DNA of 64,000 bases. Origin: Dethiobacter sp. (GTDB taxonomy: Bacteria; Bacillota; Dethiobacteria; Dethiobacterales; Dethiobacteraceae). Positions 16,386 through 25,168 of the stretch are shown piece after piece. The notes below the pieces were generated by a model. It was not told the origin of the DNA, ran no database searches, and saw only the letters and a list, made by a program, of their open reading frames with translations. The stretch's first letter is position 1; each line of letters starts with the position of its first letter. The position numbers and the translations under genes are program-made. The stretch covers positions 1 through 64,000 of the forward strand of contig JAGXTL010000010.1 in the NCBI GenBank assembly GCA_018333635.1. Reading direction: 5' to 3'.

Positions 16386-17267
16386 ATGATTCGGAGTATG
16401 ACAGGATTTGGGCTGGCAGAAAGCTGTCCGGATGAAACCATTCGTTTTAAGGTGGAAATCCGTTCTGTAAACCACAGATATTTGGATGTGGCTATCCGCC
16501 TGCCCCGGGAACTTCAGTCCTTGGAAGACCGGGTGCGCAAAAGTGTCCAGCAGGCTGTGGGCAGAGGCAGGGTGGATGTGTATCTTTCCTGGCGAGCCGA
16601 CTCGGCAGATACTGTTCAGGTAACTATAGACCGTGATTTGGCTCAAGCTTACTACCAGGCTCTGCTTCAACTGAGCAGCTTCTGCGCGGTGAAGGAACTG
16701 CCGAGCTTGGATGTTTTGTCTCGCTTCCCTGATGTTTTACGTGTAGAGAAAGAGCAAACAGATAGTGATAAGTTCTGGCTTTTGCTTGAGCCGGTTCTAA
16801 GCAGAGCTTTAACTCAGCTTGTTATCCAGCGGAGGGAAGAAGGGGAAAGGCTGGCGGTTGATTTTAACAAACGACTGAAAGATTTGGCAGTAACTGCCAA
16901 ATTGGTAGAAAATCGCGCCCCGCAGGTGGTGGACGAGTACCAAAAAAAAATGGAGGAGCGATTGCGGGAATTACTGGGTCAGGCCGACTTTGATCCGGCT
17001 AGAGTTTTAACGGAGGCGGCTATTTTTGCAGACAGAAGTAATGTGACTGAAGAATTAGTTCGGCTGACTAGTCACCTGACGGCATTTCAGGCAGCACTGC
17101 TGGAAAAAGGACCGGTTGGTCGTAAACTTGACTTTTTAACGCAGGAATTACTCCGCGAGGTTAATACAGTGGGCTCCAAGGCTAATGATTATTTGCTGGC
17201 CAAGCTGGTAGTGGAAATGAAAACCGAATTGGAGAAAATACGTGAACAAGTGCAAAATATTGAGTAA
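16386..17267 (+). CDS. yicC: YicC-family endoribonuclease
   Basis: A 293-residue protein starting MIRSMTGFG, the invariant N-terminus of the family, with the C-terminal DUF1732 block ELVRLTSHLTAF, then GRKLDFLTQELLREVNTVGSKA, that defines these proteins. YicC-type proteins are RNases implicated in RNA turnover and, in Bacillus, linked to stress survival. The ATG at 16386 is chosen over an upstream in-frame alternative because it gives the conserved N-terminus and has GAGGAT upstream. It heads the remA-gmk-rpoZ-coaBC run, although remA has its own promoter. Confidence 0.9.
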   Translation: MIRSMTGFGLAESCPDETIRFKVEIRSVNHRYLDVAIRLPRELQSLEDRVRKSVQQAVGRGRVDVYLSWRADSADTVQVTIDRDLAQAYYQALLQLSSFCAVKELPSLDVLSRFPDVLRVEKEQTDSDKFWLLLEPVLSRALTQLVIQRREEGERLAVDFNKRLKDLAVTAKLVENRAPQVVDEYQKKMEERLRELLGQADFDPARVLTEAAIFADRSNVTEELVRLTSHLTAFQAALLEKGPVGRKLDFLTQELLREVNTVGSKANDYLLAKLVVEMKTELEKIREQVQNIE

Positions 17268-17295
17268 GAGAGTATTTGCCTGATAGATTTAACTC

Positions 17296-17325
17296 TTGCA
17301 TCTTTCCCATGATTTCCGTTATACT
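17296..17325 (+). promoter_or_regulatory. Promoter of remA-gmk-rpoZ-coaBC
   Basis: TTGCAT, 18 bases, TATACT in the 117-bp gap after yicC, about 60 bases before the remA start. Confidence 0.6.
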
Positions 17326-17384
17326 ATTAGCAGAGTCAACCAATTTTTCGGAGACGTTGTGATCGATTAAAGGAGGTTTCCACC

Positions 17385-17654
17385 TTGCAGATCAAGCTGA
17401 TTAACATCGGGTTTGGCAATATTGTTTCAGCAAATCGGATTATCGCCATTGTTAGTCCGGAATCGGCACCCATCAAACGGGTCATCACCGAAGCCAGAGA
17501 TCGTGGGATGCTGATTGACGCCACATATGGTCGGCGGACTCGTGCAGTGATAGTGACTGACAGCGGGCATGTAGTTTTATCCGCCGTCCAGCCGGAAACT
17601 GTAAAGCACAGGCTGCACACCAAAGAGGTCAGTGCGGTAGAAGAAGAAGAATAG
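17385..17654 (+). CDS. remA: RemA-type DNA-binding regulator (DUF370)
   Basis: An 89-residue protein from TTG 17385 with AAAGGAGG 8 bases upstream. The sequence [19 protein letters not shown] and the segment [11 protein letters not shown] are the conserved RemA core; the latter arginines contact DNA. In Bacillus subtilis RemA is a ring-forming activator of matrix genes and osmoprotection genes. Here it keeps the family's usual position between yicC and gmk. The acidic tail EVSAVEEEE is slightly longer than in some homologs. Confidence 0.93.
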   Translation: MQIKLINIGFGNIVSANRIIAIVSPESAPIKRVITEARDRGMLIDATYGRRTRAVIVTDSGHVVLSAVQPETVKHRLHTKEVSAVEEEE

Positions 17655-17657
17655 AGG

Positions 17658-18287
17658 TTGAAGGGAGCTGTGGCTAAGCAGGGTTTGCTGATAGTTGTTT
17701 CCGGGCCTTCAGGAGCTGGCAAAGGAACGGTATGCAGGGCTCTGCTTGACCGTTGCCCGGAATTGGTCTTGTCAGTGTCAAAGACTACACGAGAGCCCCG
17801 TACCGGTGAACAGGACGGGGTTAACTATTTTTTTGTTAGTCATGAAGAATTTGAGCAGGCTTTGTTTGAGCAGGATTTTTTAGAGTATGCCTGCGTTTAT
17901 GGTCAGTACTATGGAACTCCGCGCAGTACAGTCGAGAAAGTGCTGGCAGCAGGATGTGATGTGATTCTGGAAATTGATACTCAGGGTGCCATTCAGGTGA
18001 TGGAGTCATGTGCTGAAGGTGTTTTCGTTTTTCTTCTTCCGCCATCGGGAGCGGAATTGCGCACACGCATTATAAATAGGGGAACGGAATCGTTGGAAAG
18101 TTTGCAGCGCCGTTTGGCTGCAGCAGCCCAGGAAGTGGCATTGTCACCAAAATATGATTATATCGTAGTGAACGATCGTGTGGATGATGCCCGTGATAGA
18201 ATTTTTGCCATCATTCAGGCGGAAAAACTGCGGACCAGACGTAACAGAGAGTTGATTCAAACTATCGCAGAGGAGGTTAAGGCGTGA
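17658..18287 (+). CDS. gmk: Guanylate kinase
   Basis: A 209-residue enzyme converting GMP and ATP to GDP and ADP. It has the Walker A sequence VVSGPSGAGKGTV, SVSKTTREPRTGEQDGVNYFF for GMP binding, and EIDTQGAIQV for the Walker B region. The start is uncertain: TTG 17658 gives the longest frame, but GTG 17670 is also possible, and both have short ribosome-binding-site spacing. The stop overlaps the rpoZ start, so the two are probably translationally coupled. Confidence 0.93.
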   Translation: MKGAVAKQGLLIVVSGPSGAGKGTVCRALLDRCPELVLSVSKTTREPRTGEQDGVNYFFVSHEEFEQALFEQDFLEYACVYGQYYGTPRSTVEKVLAAGCDVILEIDTQGAIQVMESCAEGVFVFLLPPSGAELRTRIINRGTESLESLQRRLAAAAQEVALSPKYDYIVVNDRVDDARDRIFAIIQAEKLRTRRNRELIQTIAEEVKA

Positions 18288-18478
18288 TTTACCCTTCCAT
18301 TGATACGCTGATAAATAAAGTTGATAGCAAGTATACGTTGGTGATTGCTGCTGCCAAACGGGCGCGGATGCTTAATGAAGGTGCGCGCAGGATGGTGGAT
18401 TCTCAATCGATGAAAGATGTTTCCATCGCCTTGGAAGAAATCAATTTGGGGAGAGTAGGGTACGAACGGTTAAAATAG
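18284..18478 (+). CDS. rpoZ: RNA polymerase omega subunit
   Basis: Sixty-four residues from GTG 18284, overlapping the gmk stop by four bases, with AGGAGGT upstream. IDTLINKVDSKYTLVIAAAKRAR matches the omega signature; the family member assists assembly and stability of the beta-prime subunit. The order gmk-rpoZ-coaBC is standard in Firmicutes. Confidence 0.93.
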   Translation: MIYPSIDTLINKVDSKYTLVIAAAKRARMLNEGARRMVDSQSMKDVSIALEEINLGRVGYERLK

Positions 18479-18494
18479 TGAGGAGGGCTTGCCC

Positions 18495-19703
18495 ATGCTT
18501 TCCGGCAAGCAGGTTGTGCTTGGTGTTACAGGCGGGATCGCCGCTTATAAAGCGGTTGAGCTTTGTCGGCTTTTTGTCAGGGAAGGTGCCGACGTAAGGG
18601 TGATATTAACGGCTGCAGCCAAACAGTTTGTAACTCCGCTCACCTTTCAGACGGTGAGCGGCAACAGGGTGTATGACGACCTGTTCGCGGGCAGCCGGCT
18701 TTATACTGTTGACCATGTGGGGTTGGCGCAGGCGGCCGACCTTATGCTAGTTGCCCCGGCCACAGCCAACTGCCTCGGCAAGTTGGCTGTCGGCATTGCT
18801 GATGATTTGCTGACCACCACGTTGCTGGCAGTCGGCTGTCCCGTGCTCTTAGCTCCGGCCATGAATACAAAGATGCTCGAAAATCCTGCCGTTCAAGAGA
18901 ATATAGACAAGCTTACTATGCGCGGTTACAGGTTTGTTCCGCCGACAGAGGGCGAACTTGCCTGCGGAGACTGCGGGGGCGGACGCCTGGCGCCTGTGGA
19001 CATTATTTTTGCCGCAGCCAAATCTCTTCTTTTGCCGTCAACGGAGCTAAGAGGGGTGCGGCTGCTTGTTACTGCCGGCCCCACGAGAGAAGCTATCGAC
19101 CCGGTTCGCTACTTGACAAATCATTCGAGCGGGAAGATGGGTTATGCGGTAGCAAAGGCTGCGGCGGAGCAGGGAGCAGAAGTGACTTTAGTGTCCGGTC
19201 CGGTAACGTTACCGGCGCCGGCAGGTGTCAACATAGTGCATGTTACGACAGCGCAGGAAATGTATGCCGCGGTGCTTAATTTGTACCCGGAAATGGATGT
19301 CGTCGTAAAAGCGGCGGCGGTGGCAGATTACCGTCCTGCCGGCGTGCAAGAAACGAAAATCAAAAAAGACGGAGACATGGTCCTGTCTTTAGTGAGAACT
19401 CCGGATATTCTCGCGGAGCTTGGCAAATATAAGCAAAATCAGATTTTGGTAGGTTTTGCGGCTGAAACAGATAATTTGCGGGAGAACGCGTTGGCTAAAT
19501 TGTTCCGCAAAAATCTTGAATTGATTGTGGCTAATGATCTGACGGAGGACGGCGCCGGTTTTAATACTGATACTAATGTTGTAAAGTTTTATTTCAGGGA
19601 CGGCCAGGAGAGACAGCTTGCTCGGATGTCAAAGCTTGAGGTGGCAAGGGAAATTATCAGGGAAATTAAGAGAATGATGAATATTGCTACGGAAATTTCG
19701 TGA
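18495..19703 (+). CDS. coaBC: Bifunctional phosphopantothenoylcysteine decarboxylase/synthetase
   Basis: A protein of about 402 residues in the coenzyme A pathway. The N-terminal flavoprotein CoaC half contains GVTGGIAAYKAVEL, PAMNTKM and the catalytic-Cys loop ACGDCGGGRL (about residue 157). The C-terminal CoaB half contains VTAGPTREAIDPVRYLTN and KAAAVADYRP and would ligate cysteine to phosphopantothenate with CTP. ATG at 18495 has AGGAGG 8 bases upstream and is preferred over the TTG six bases earlier. It ends this operon; a long hairpin follows. Confidence 0.94.
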   Translation: MLSGKQVVLGVTGGIAAYKAVELCRLFVREGADVRVILTAAAKQFVTPLTFQTVSGNRVYDDLFAGSRLYTVDHVGLAQAADLMLVAPATANCLGKLAVGIADDLLTTTLLAVGCPVLLAPAMNTKMLENPAVQENIDKLTMRGYRFVPPTEGELACGDCGGGRLAPVDIIFAAAKSLLLPSTELRGVRLLVTAGPTREAIDPVRYLTNHSSGKMGYAVAKAAAEQGAEVTLVSGPVTLPAPAGVNIVHVTTAQEMYAAVLNLYPEMDVVVKAAAVADYRPAGVQETKIKKDGDMVLSLVRTPDILAELGKYKQNQILVGFAAETDNLRENALAKLFRKNLELIVANDLTEDGAGFNTDTNVVKFYFRDGQERQLARMSKLEVAREIIREIKRMMNIATEIS

Positions 19704-19747
19704 AAAAAGCCTCAATTTAGTTGAGGAGGGTAAGGGTGCTATGCATT

Positions 19748-19787
19748 GATAGAGATCTCTGCGGCTGCTGCCGCAGAGATCTCTATC
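19748..19787. other. Perfect 18-bp hairpin between convergent genes
   Basis: Arms at 19748-19765 and 19770-19787 are exact reverse complements around a TGCT loop. It lies 45 bases after the coaBC stop and its right arm overlaps the last codons of the opposing SpoIIM-like gene. Neither strand has a T-run after it, so it is not a classic intrinsic terminator. It could block 3'-exonucleases or aid factor-dependent termination for both genes. Confidence 0.65.
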
Positions 19788-20394
19788 TGGGGAGAAAAAA
19801 GGCCAGTACTGCCGGAGTAATGAAAACTTCAATCAGTGCTGCTAAGAATAGAAAGATAAAAATAATCGGCAGAACAATGCTGATTTCTTTGAAGATGTCT
19901 CTTAGGCTTGCACGGCGGCTGTGACCGGGAAGCGGAAAGATGAGATGGTAGCCCAGTTTCAGTCCCAGAGCCACACTTATCAAAAAGGCAGGTAGCTCAA
20001 AAACGCCGTGGGGTAAAATGCCCGCTAACAGTAGCGGCAGCGGCTGGGCAAATTCATGTGTCAGCTGAAAAGCGACTGTGCCCAAAATTGCGCCATTGGC
20101 CATGGCGGAAAAGAGCGGGGCGATTCCTAAGAATACGCCTAGCGCCATGACTTGGAGTGAAGCAAAAGTATTGTTTAAAAAGAGAATAGCTACGCCCCGC
20201 AGAGGATGACCGCCAAAGACCTGCTCTGTCAATTCTTTTAACATTGTCAGCGCGCTTTCTTCCATCATGGGCAACAGCAGCGGATCATAGGATAATGCGG
20301 CAAACATGAGCAACGTGCCGCCCATAAAAAATAGAGCTGCCAAGATCAGCCAAGAGCGGTTATCAAGGATAATCTTTGAAAATTTTCTGTACAT
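19783..20394 (-). CDS. SpoIIM-like membrane protein
   Basis: A 203-residue protein with about five membrane helices and the stage II sporulation protein M domain: FLNNTFASLQVMALG, then a glycine-rich GIAPLFSAMANGAILG, then GILPHGVFELPAFLIS. The HGxFE motif is typical of the family. In spore formers SpoIIM joins SpoIID and SpoIIP in septal peptidoglycan dissolution during engulfment, but shorter SpoIIM-domain proteins outside spoIIM loci have unknown roles. It is divergent from priA, with ATG 20394 and GGAGGG upstream. This is not necessarily the orthologue of spoIIM. Confidence 0.8.
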   Translation of the reverse strand: MYRKFSKIILDNRSWLILAALFFMGGTLLMFAALSYDPLLLPMMEESALTMLKELTEQVFGGHPLRGVAILFLNNTFASLQVMALGVFLGIAPLFSAMANGAILGTVAFQLTHEFAQPLPLLLAGILPHGVFELPAFLISVALGLKLGYHLIFPLPGHSRRASLRDIFKEISIVLPIIFIFLFLAALIEVFITPAVLAFFLPR

Positions 20395-20414
20395 GGTCAG
20401 ATCCCTCCAGTACT

Positions 20415-20444
20415 ATTATACTTGTTGTTTTTCATGTTGCACAA
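20415..20444 (-). promoter_or_regulatory. Promoter of the SpoIIM-like gene
   Basis: Minus strand TTGTGC, 18 bases, TATAAT, about 20 bases before the start codon. Confidence 0.5.
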
Positions 20445-20452
20445 GGGGAACG

Positions 20453-20481
20453 TTGCATGATGTGGAATACATCTCTATATT
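20453..20481 (+). promoter_or_regulatory. Promoter of the priA operon
   Basis: TTGCAT, 17 bases, TATATT; the -10 ends 21 bases before the priA GTG. It is back-to-back with the SpoIIM-like gene promoter. Confidence 0.6.
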
Positions 20482-20502
20482 AATAGAAGCCGGAGGAAAT
20501 CA

Positions 20503-22896
20503 GTGGAAGCTTTAGCGGAAATCATCGTCGGAATTAAAAGTGATAACCTGGATAGGTCTTTTACATATCGGGTGCCTCAAGGCATGGAGATTCAGGCTGG
20601 GAGCCGGGTAGTTGTCCCGTTTGGCGGGCAACGCTTGGAAGGATACTGTATTGCCGTCACAACTGGAGCGGGAGACAAGGGGCAGGGGCAGAAAGATTTT
20701 GAATATAAAGAAATTGCCGCGCTTCTTGATGACGCGCCGGTGTTAAGCGAAGAACTAATTGAATTGTCGGCCTGGGGCGCGGCAAGATGGCTTTGCCGCA
20801 GAACGGATTTGTTGCAGGCCATGGTTCCAGCCGGCTTGCGTTTTACTACGTCAAAATGGGTGACTTTGCTGGAAGGTGTCGATTCGGAGAGGCCCGAACT
20901 GCTGTGGTTGAGGGAAAACGGCCCGGCGTCCTTGGCTGTCTGGCAGAAATTATTTCCGGCAACGAAACGTGCGGATGAGTTGCGCCGCCTGCAGCAGAAA
21001 GGTATAATTAAGCTAAATAATCGTGAATTCCGTGGCATTGGGCAAAAAAAAGTGCAAAGCGCTCACTTGCTGTCGGCAGGGCAAGCTGCTTTGCCAATGG
21101 GAAAGAAACAGGAATTAGCGCTGCAATTGTTGCGTGAGCACGGCTCCATGGCGCTTGCGGCGCTGGTTGATGCGGGAGTAAGCCGGGCCACCATTCACTC
21201 CTTGGCGGAAAAAGGCTGGATTGATATTTGTGAGCAGTTCGTGCGCCGTGACCCGTTGGCCGGAGAAACTTTTTTGGCAACGAGCTCTATAGAGTTGACA
21301 TTATCGCAGGCTGAGGCAATTAGGCAGGTGGAATCAGCGAGGAGTGGGAGCGGGCAAGAAGTTGTCCTGTTGCATGGCGTGACAGGCAGCGGCAAAACAG
21401 AAGTCTATCTGCAGTCAATCGGCAAGGTGGCTGCCGCCGGAATGGGCAGCATTGTGCTTGTACCGGAAATAGCCCTGACACCGCAGATGATTGAACGGTT
21501 TGTTGCGCGCTTTGGCAGACTGGTTGCCGTGTTGCATAGTCGGCTATCTGCCGGGGAACGGTACGATGAATGGCGGCGTATTATTACAGGGGAGGCCTTG
21601 GTAGTTGTGGGGGCTCGTTCCGCAGTGTTTGCTCCGTTTAAGCAATTGGGACTTATTGTCTTGGATGAGGAACATGAAGCCAGCTATAAACAGGATGAGG
21701 CGCCCCGCTATCACGCTCGGGATGTGGCATTATGGCGCGCAAAAAAACATGGAGCAGCCTTGCTGTTAGGGAGTGCAACTCCTTCCCTGGAATCTTACAA
21801 CGCCGCACTTAGCGGGGATTACGCTTTGTGCCTTCTGCCGGAAAGGGTGGAAAACCGACCATTGCCTCCGGTGGATGTGGTAGATATGCGTCAGGAACTA
21901 AAGGAAGGACATCGCAGTATTTTTAGCCGCGCCTTGTTAAGTGCGCTGGAAAAGGTGCAACAGGAAAAGAAACAGGCTATCTTGTTATTAAATCGCAGGG
22001 GATATGCCACCTTTGTGCTCTGTCGTGGGTGCGGATTTGTGATGCGTTGTAAAATGTGCAACGTATCTCTTAAGTTTCATTTAGCTGAAGAAGTGCTCCG
22101 TTGTCATTATTGTAATTACGGTGAGCCGTACCCCTCTGAGTGCCCGGTCTGTGCCAGCCGCTATATCAGGCATTTTGGCACAGGAACGCAAAAAGTTGCA
22201 GAAGAGCTAATCAAGTATTTCCCTGCTTTCAGGGCAGCCAGGGTGGATGCCGATAGCACTGCCCGTAAAGGGGCATATCAGAAAATCTTTAGCGCCTTCA
22301 AAAGTGGCAGCATAGATGTGTTAATCGGTACTCAGATGGTGGCAAAAGGCCTGGATTTCCCCAATGTAACTTTGGTGGGTGTTATTACCGCAGATACTAC
22401 CATTAATCTGCCTGATTTCAGGGCGGGAGAGCGGACATTCCAATTGCTGACTCAGGTAGCCGGCAGGGCGGGCAGGGGAAATTTTGGCGGCAGAGTGCTT
22501 GTGCAGACTTACACACCGGATCACTATGCGATTCAGGCAGCGAGAACCCATGATTTCGAGTCTTTTTTTGCTCAGGAGAGTAAGGCGCGGCAAGAATTGG
22601 GGTATCCTCCCTATGCGATGTTTATCCGCTTGTTATTGATTGGTTCCGAAGAGGGCAAAGTGGTAGAGGCAGCTGCCTTGCTGGCCGCGCTCTTAGAGGA
22701 AACAGAAATTCTCGGACCGTCTCCTTGCCCTCTTGAACGGATTAAAGGCCAGTTTCGTTGGCAAGTGGTCGCGCGCGGAGATGCCTTGGAGCCGTTGTTG
22801 CATAAGGTGCGAGAGGCAGCAGAAAGCTTTCGCAAAAGTCTGCTGTCTGGCTCGGTTCGCCTTGTGTTGGATGTGGAGCCGCAGAGTTTGCTGTAG
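20503..22896 (+). CDS. priA: Primosomal replication restart helicase PriA
   Basis: A 797-residue superfamily 2 helicase that reloads the replicative helicase at stalled forks. It shows an N-terminal 3'-DNA-binding region, Walker A GVTGSGKTEVYLQ (about residue 297), DEEH (about residue 388), and the eight-cysteine zinc region beginning CRGCGFVMRCKMC and ending CPVC (about residues 507-550). The final helicase motifs are GTQMVAKGLDFPNV and QVAGRAGRG. GTG at 20503 is preceded by CGGAGGAA. It leads a run with def, fmt and further genes. Confidence 0.95.
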   Translation: MEALAEIIVGIKSDNLDRSFTYRVPQGMEIQAGSRVVVPFGGQRLEGYCIAVTTGAGDKGQGQKDFEYKEIAALLDDAPVLSEELIELSAWGAARWLCRRTDLLQAMVPAGLRFTTSKWVTLLEGVDSERPELLWLRENGPASLAVWQKLFPATKRADELRRLQQKGIIKLNNREFRGIGQKKVQSAHLLSAGQAALPMGKKQELALQLLREHGSMALAALVDAGVSRATIHSLAEKGWIDICEQFVRRDPLAGETFLATSSIELTLSQAEAIRQVESARSGSGQEVVLLHGVTGSGKTEVYLQSIGKVAAAGMGSIVLVPEIALTPQMIERFVARFGRLVAVLHSRLSAGERYDEWRRIITGEALVVVGARSAVFAPFKQLGLIVLDEEHEASYKQDEAPRYHARDVALWRAKKHGAALLLGSATPSLESYNAALSGDYALCLLPERVENRPLPPVDVVDMRQELKEGHRSIFSRALLSALEKVQQEKKQAILLLNRRGYATFVLCRGCGFVMRCKMCNVSLKFHLAEEVLRCHYCNYGEPYPSECPVCASRYIRHFGTGTQKVAEELIKYFPAFRAARVDADSTARKGAYQKIFSAFKSGSIDVLIGTQMVAKGLDFPNVTLVGVITADTTINLPDFRAGERTFQLLTQVAGRAGRGNFGGRVLVQTYTPDHYAIQAARTHDFESFFAQESKARQELGYPPYAMFIRLLLIGSEEGKVVEAAALLAALLEETEILGPSPCPLERIKGQFRWQVVARGDALEPLLHKVREAAESFRKSLLSGSVRLVLDVEPQSLL

Positions 22897-22933
22897 TCTG
22901 CAAAAAATTGCCGAACTGGAGAGGACGAAGAAG

Positions 22934-23422
22934 ATGGCAAGCAGAGTCATTAGAACAAAAGGGGATCCTGCGCTGCGGGAAGTGGCCTTAGAAGTCAAGA
23001 AAATTACGCCTCAGGTTAAGAAACTTTTGGATGAGTTGGCGGAGACGATGTATGCCGCTGAAGGCGTTGGCTTGGCTGCTCCCCAGGTAGGAATCGCCAA
23101 GCGCCTGATTGTAATTGACGTGCAGGACCAAAACGGATTATTGAAACTGATAAACCCGCATATTATTGAAAGAAAAGGCAGAGAAAAGGCAGCGGAAGGC
23201 TGCCTAAGTTTCCCGGGTGTGGCCGGTGAAGTGGAACGGGATGAAACTGTGATTGTTCAGGCAACTGATCCGGATGGCAACATGGTGCGAATTTGTGCCT
23301 CCGGCTTGCTGGCACGTGCCTTTCAGCATGAGATTGACCATCTTGACGGGATTCTGTTTGTGGACAGAGTGACTTGTTTTATAGGTGAGCAAAACGGAGA
23401 AGTGGGTCGTGAAAAAGGATGA
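22934..23422 (+). CDS. def: Peptide deformylase
   Basis: A 162-residue metalloenzyme that removes the N-formyl group from nascent proteins. All three motifs are present: GVGLAAPQVG, EGCLSFPG and QHEIDHLDG, where the Cys and two His bind the metal. ATG at 22934, with GAGGA upstream, is preferred over a longer open frame that overlaps the end of priA. Its stop overlaps the fmt start (ATGA), matching the paired roles of the two enzymes. Confidence 0.95.
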   Translation: MASRVIRTKGDPALREVALEVKKITPQVKKLLDELAETMYAAEGVGLAAPQVGIAKRLIVIDVQDQNGLLKLINPHIIERKGREKAAEGCLSFPGVAGEVERDETVIVQATDPDGNMVRICASGLLARAFQHEIDHLDGILFVDRVTCFIGEQNGEVGREKG

Positions 23423-24354
23423 AGGAGACAAGGATAGTTTTCTTCGGTACGCCGGAGTTTGCGCTTTATGCGCTGGATTCGCTGCAAAAATCCTTTACGG
23501 TTGCGGCTGTCGTTACGCAGCCTGATCGTCCAAGCGGCCGGGGGAAAAAAATCTTGCCGTCGCCTGTTAAGCTGAGAGCGCAAGCGCTGGGGATTCCGTT
23601 GTTTCAACCAGTAAAAATCAGAACCGCGGAATTTGCGGCCTGGCTGCAAAGCATCTCGCCCGATTTTCTGGTAACGGCTGCCTACGGAAAAATCCTTTCG
23701 CCGCAGATTCTTGCTGTGCCGAGGATTAGCGCACTAAATGTTCATGCTTCGTTATTGCCGCGCTGGCGCGGTGCTGCGCCTATCCACCGGGCGGTCTTGG
23801 CAGGTGATTGCGAAAGCGGGATAACTATTATCGAGATGGATGAGGGGATGGATACAGGGGATATAATTTTACAGGATTCAGTCCCTATTGGCCTTAATGA
23901 AACAAGCGGTGATTTGCACGATAAATTGACAGATTTGGGTGCGAAGCTGATTGTGGAGGCGGTGACGGCGATTTTGGCGGGCACGGCAAAAAAAGTAGCG
24001 CAAGACGACAACCTAGCCACTTTGGCACCACCATTAACAAAAGAGGAAGAAATGTTGGACTGGTCTGCCAGTACTGGCGTGATTCATAACCAAATACGGG
24101 GCATGAGTCCCTGGCCTGGCATGTATACACGGTTTAAGGGTGAGCGTCTTAAAATCTGGGCCGGACGTCCGCTTCATTTGAGCGGCGCAAATTGTGGGCA
24201 AGTGCTGGCGGCTGGTAAAGAAGGGATTTTGGTTGGCACCGGTGATGGCGCGTACTGCATCTCCCTGCTGCAGCCTCCAGGTAAAAAAATAATGGATGCC
24301 GCCGCTTTTCTGAGGGGCAATTTGCTGCTCCCCGGGGCGATACTTGGAAAATAA
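23419..24354 (+). CDS. fmt: Methionyl-tRNA formyltransferase
   Basis: A 311-residue enzyme that formylates initiator Met-tRNA with 10-formyl-THF. The N-terminal formyltransferase domain has FFGTPEFALYALDSL and the catalytic region NVHASLLPRWRGAAPI (about residues 109-124), with MDTGDI nearby. A C-terminal OB-like domain follows, with WPGMYT. It overlaps def by four bases. Length is normal. Confidence 0.95.
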   Translation: MKETRIVFFGTPEFALYALDSLQKSFTVAAVVTQPDRPSGRGKKILPSPVKLRAQALGIPLFQPVKIRTAEFAAWLQSISPDFLVTAAYGKILSPQILAVPRISALNVHASLLPRWRGAAPIHRAVLAGDCESGITIIEMDEGMDTGDIILQDSVPIGLNETSGDLHDKLTDLGAKLIVEAVTAILAGTAKKVAQDDNLATLAPPLTKEEEMLDWSASTGVIHNQIRGMSPWPGMYTRFKGERLKIWAGRPLHLSGANCGQVLAAGKEGILVGTGDGAYCISLLQPPGKKIMDAAAFLRGNLLLPGAILGK

Positions 24355-24394
24355 GCTGCTGTATAGTACAATAAAGACAGGAGGTGGCGCGCCA

Positions 24395-25168
24395 GTGATT
24401 AAAAAGAGATTATATTTGAGTTTGCTCGCAGTCACAATGTTGTTGTTTGCCGGGGCGCTGGCGTATGCTTGGCTCACCTTCTTTCAACGTGATGCCGGGC
24501 TGTTTCGCTATCTGCTGGTAATTGCCGTGACTGTGGTGCTGGCTTGTCTGGCAGTGATCGGTCTGGGATTTGTGGGCATTGTGCTTTCCATTGTCTCAGA
24601 TAAAAATATAGTTTTCTTGAACAAACCTATCAATTTTACGGTTTCCTTGCTTTATCCGGTAGTGCTGTGGGTAGGAAAAGCGTTTAAAATAGCCCAAGAT
24701 AAAATCCAGCGTTCTTTTGTGGAAGTAAACAACCACTTGGTGCGGGCAAAAAAAGGCAGGCTTCAACCGCAGCAACTGCTGGTGTTGCTGCCCCACTGTT
24801 TACAGGAGAGGGATTGCGAACACCGAATTACCAGTAAGCTGGAGAACTGTACCGATTGCGGAGCTTGCCAAGTAGGAGCTCTGCTGGCTTTATGCAAGCG
24901 GCTCGGCGTCCACTTGCGGATTGCCACCGGGGGTACGCTGGCCAGGGAAGCGGTAAAGACAATCAGGCCACGCGCTATTGTGGCAGTAGCTTGTGAACGA
25001 GATTTGACGAGCGGCATCTTGGATTGTATTCCTTTGCCGGTGCTTGGCATTACCAATAACAGACCTAACGGACCTTGCCATAATACCGGTGTAAGTCTCG
25101 ATGCGGTGGAGAAAGCGATTAAATTCTTTATCGGAGGAGGAGAGACAAATGTTCATGTTCTTACCTGA
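24395..25168 (+). CDS. DUF116 family membrane-anchored cysteine-rich protein
   Basis: About 257 residues from GTG 24395, where AGGAGGTG lies 9-10 bases upstream; a TTG frame starting inside fmt is less likely. Two to three hydrophobic helices occupy the first 100 residues. The C-terminal half is the DUF116 domain with conserved cysteines: LPHCLQERDCEHRI, NCTDCGACQVGAL, VAVACERDL and NGPCHNTG. The Cys pattern suggests a metal or iron-sulfur centre on the cytoplasmic face. Function is not established, though the gene is often found between fmt and rsmB in Firmicutes. It overlaps the following peptidase gene by 20 bases. Confidence 0.8.
   Translation: MIKKRLYLSLLAVTMLLFAGALAYAWLTFFQRDAGLFRYLLVIAVTVVLACLAVIGLGFVGIVLSIVSDKNIVFLNKPINFTVSLLYPVVLWVGKAFKIAQDKIQRSFVEVNNHLVRAKKGRLQPQQLLVLLPHCLQERDCEHRITSKLENCTDCGACQVGALLALCKRLGVHLRIATGGTLAREAVKTIRPRAIVAVACERDLTSGILDCIPLPVLGITNNRPNGPCHNTGVSLDAVEKAIKFFIGGGETNVHVLT

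Noticed and set aside
17336-17722. Antisense open frame of 128 codons opposite remA
   Set aside because: Ser/Thr/Arg-rich shadow of remA and the gmk start; no ribosome binding site.
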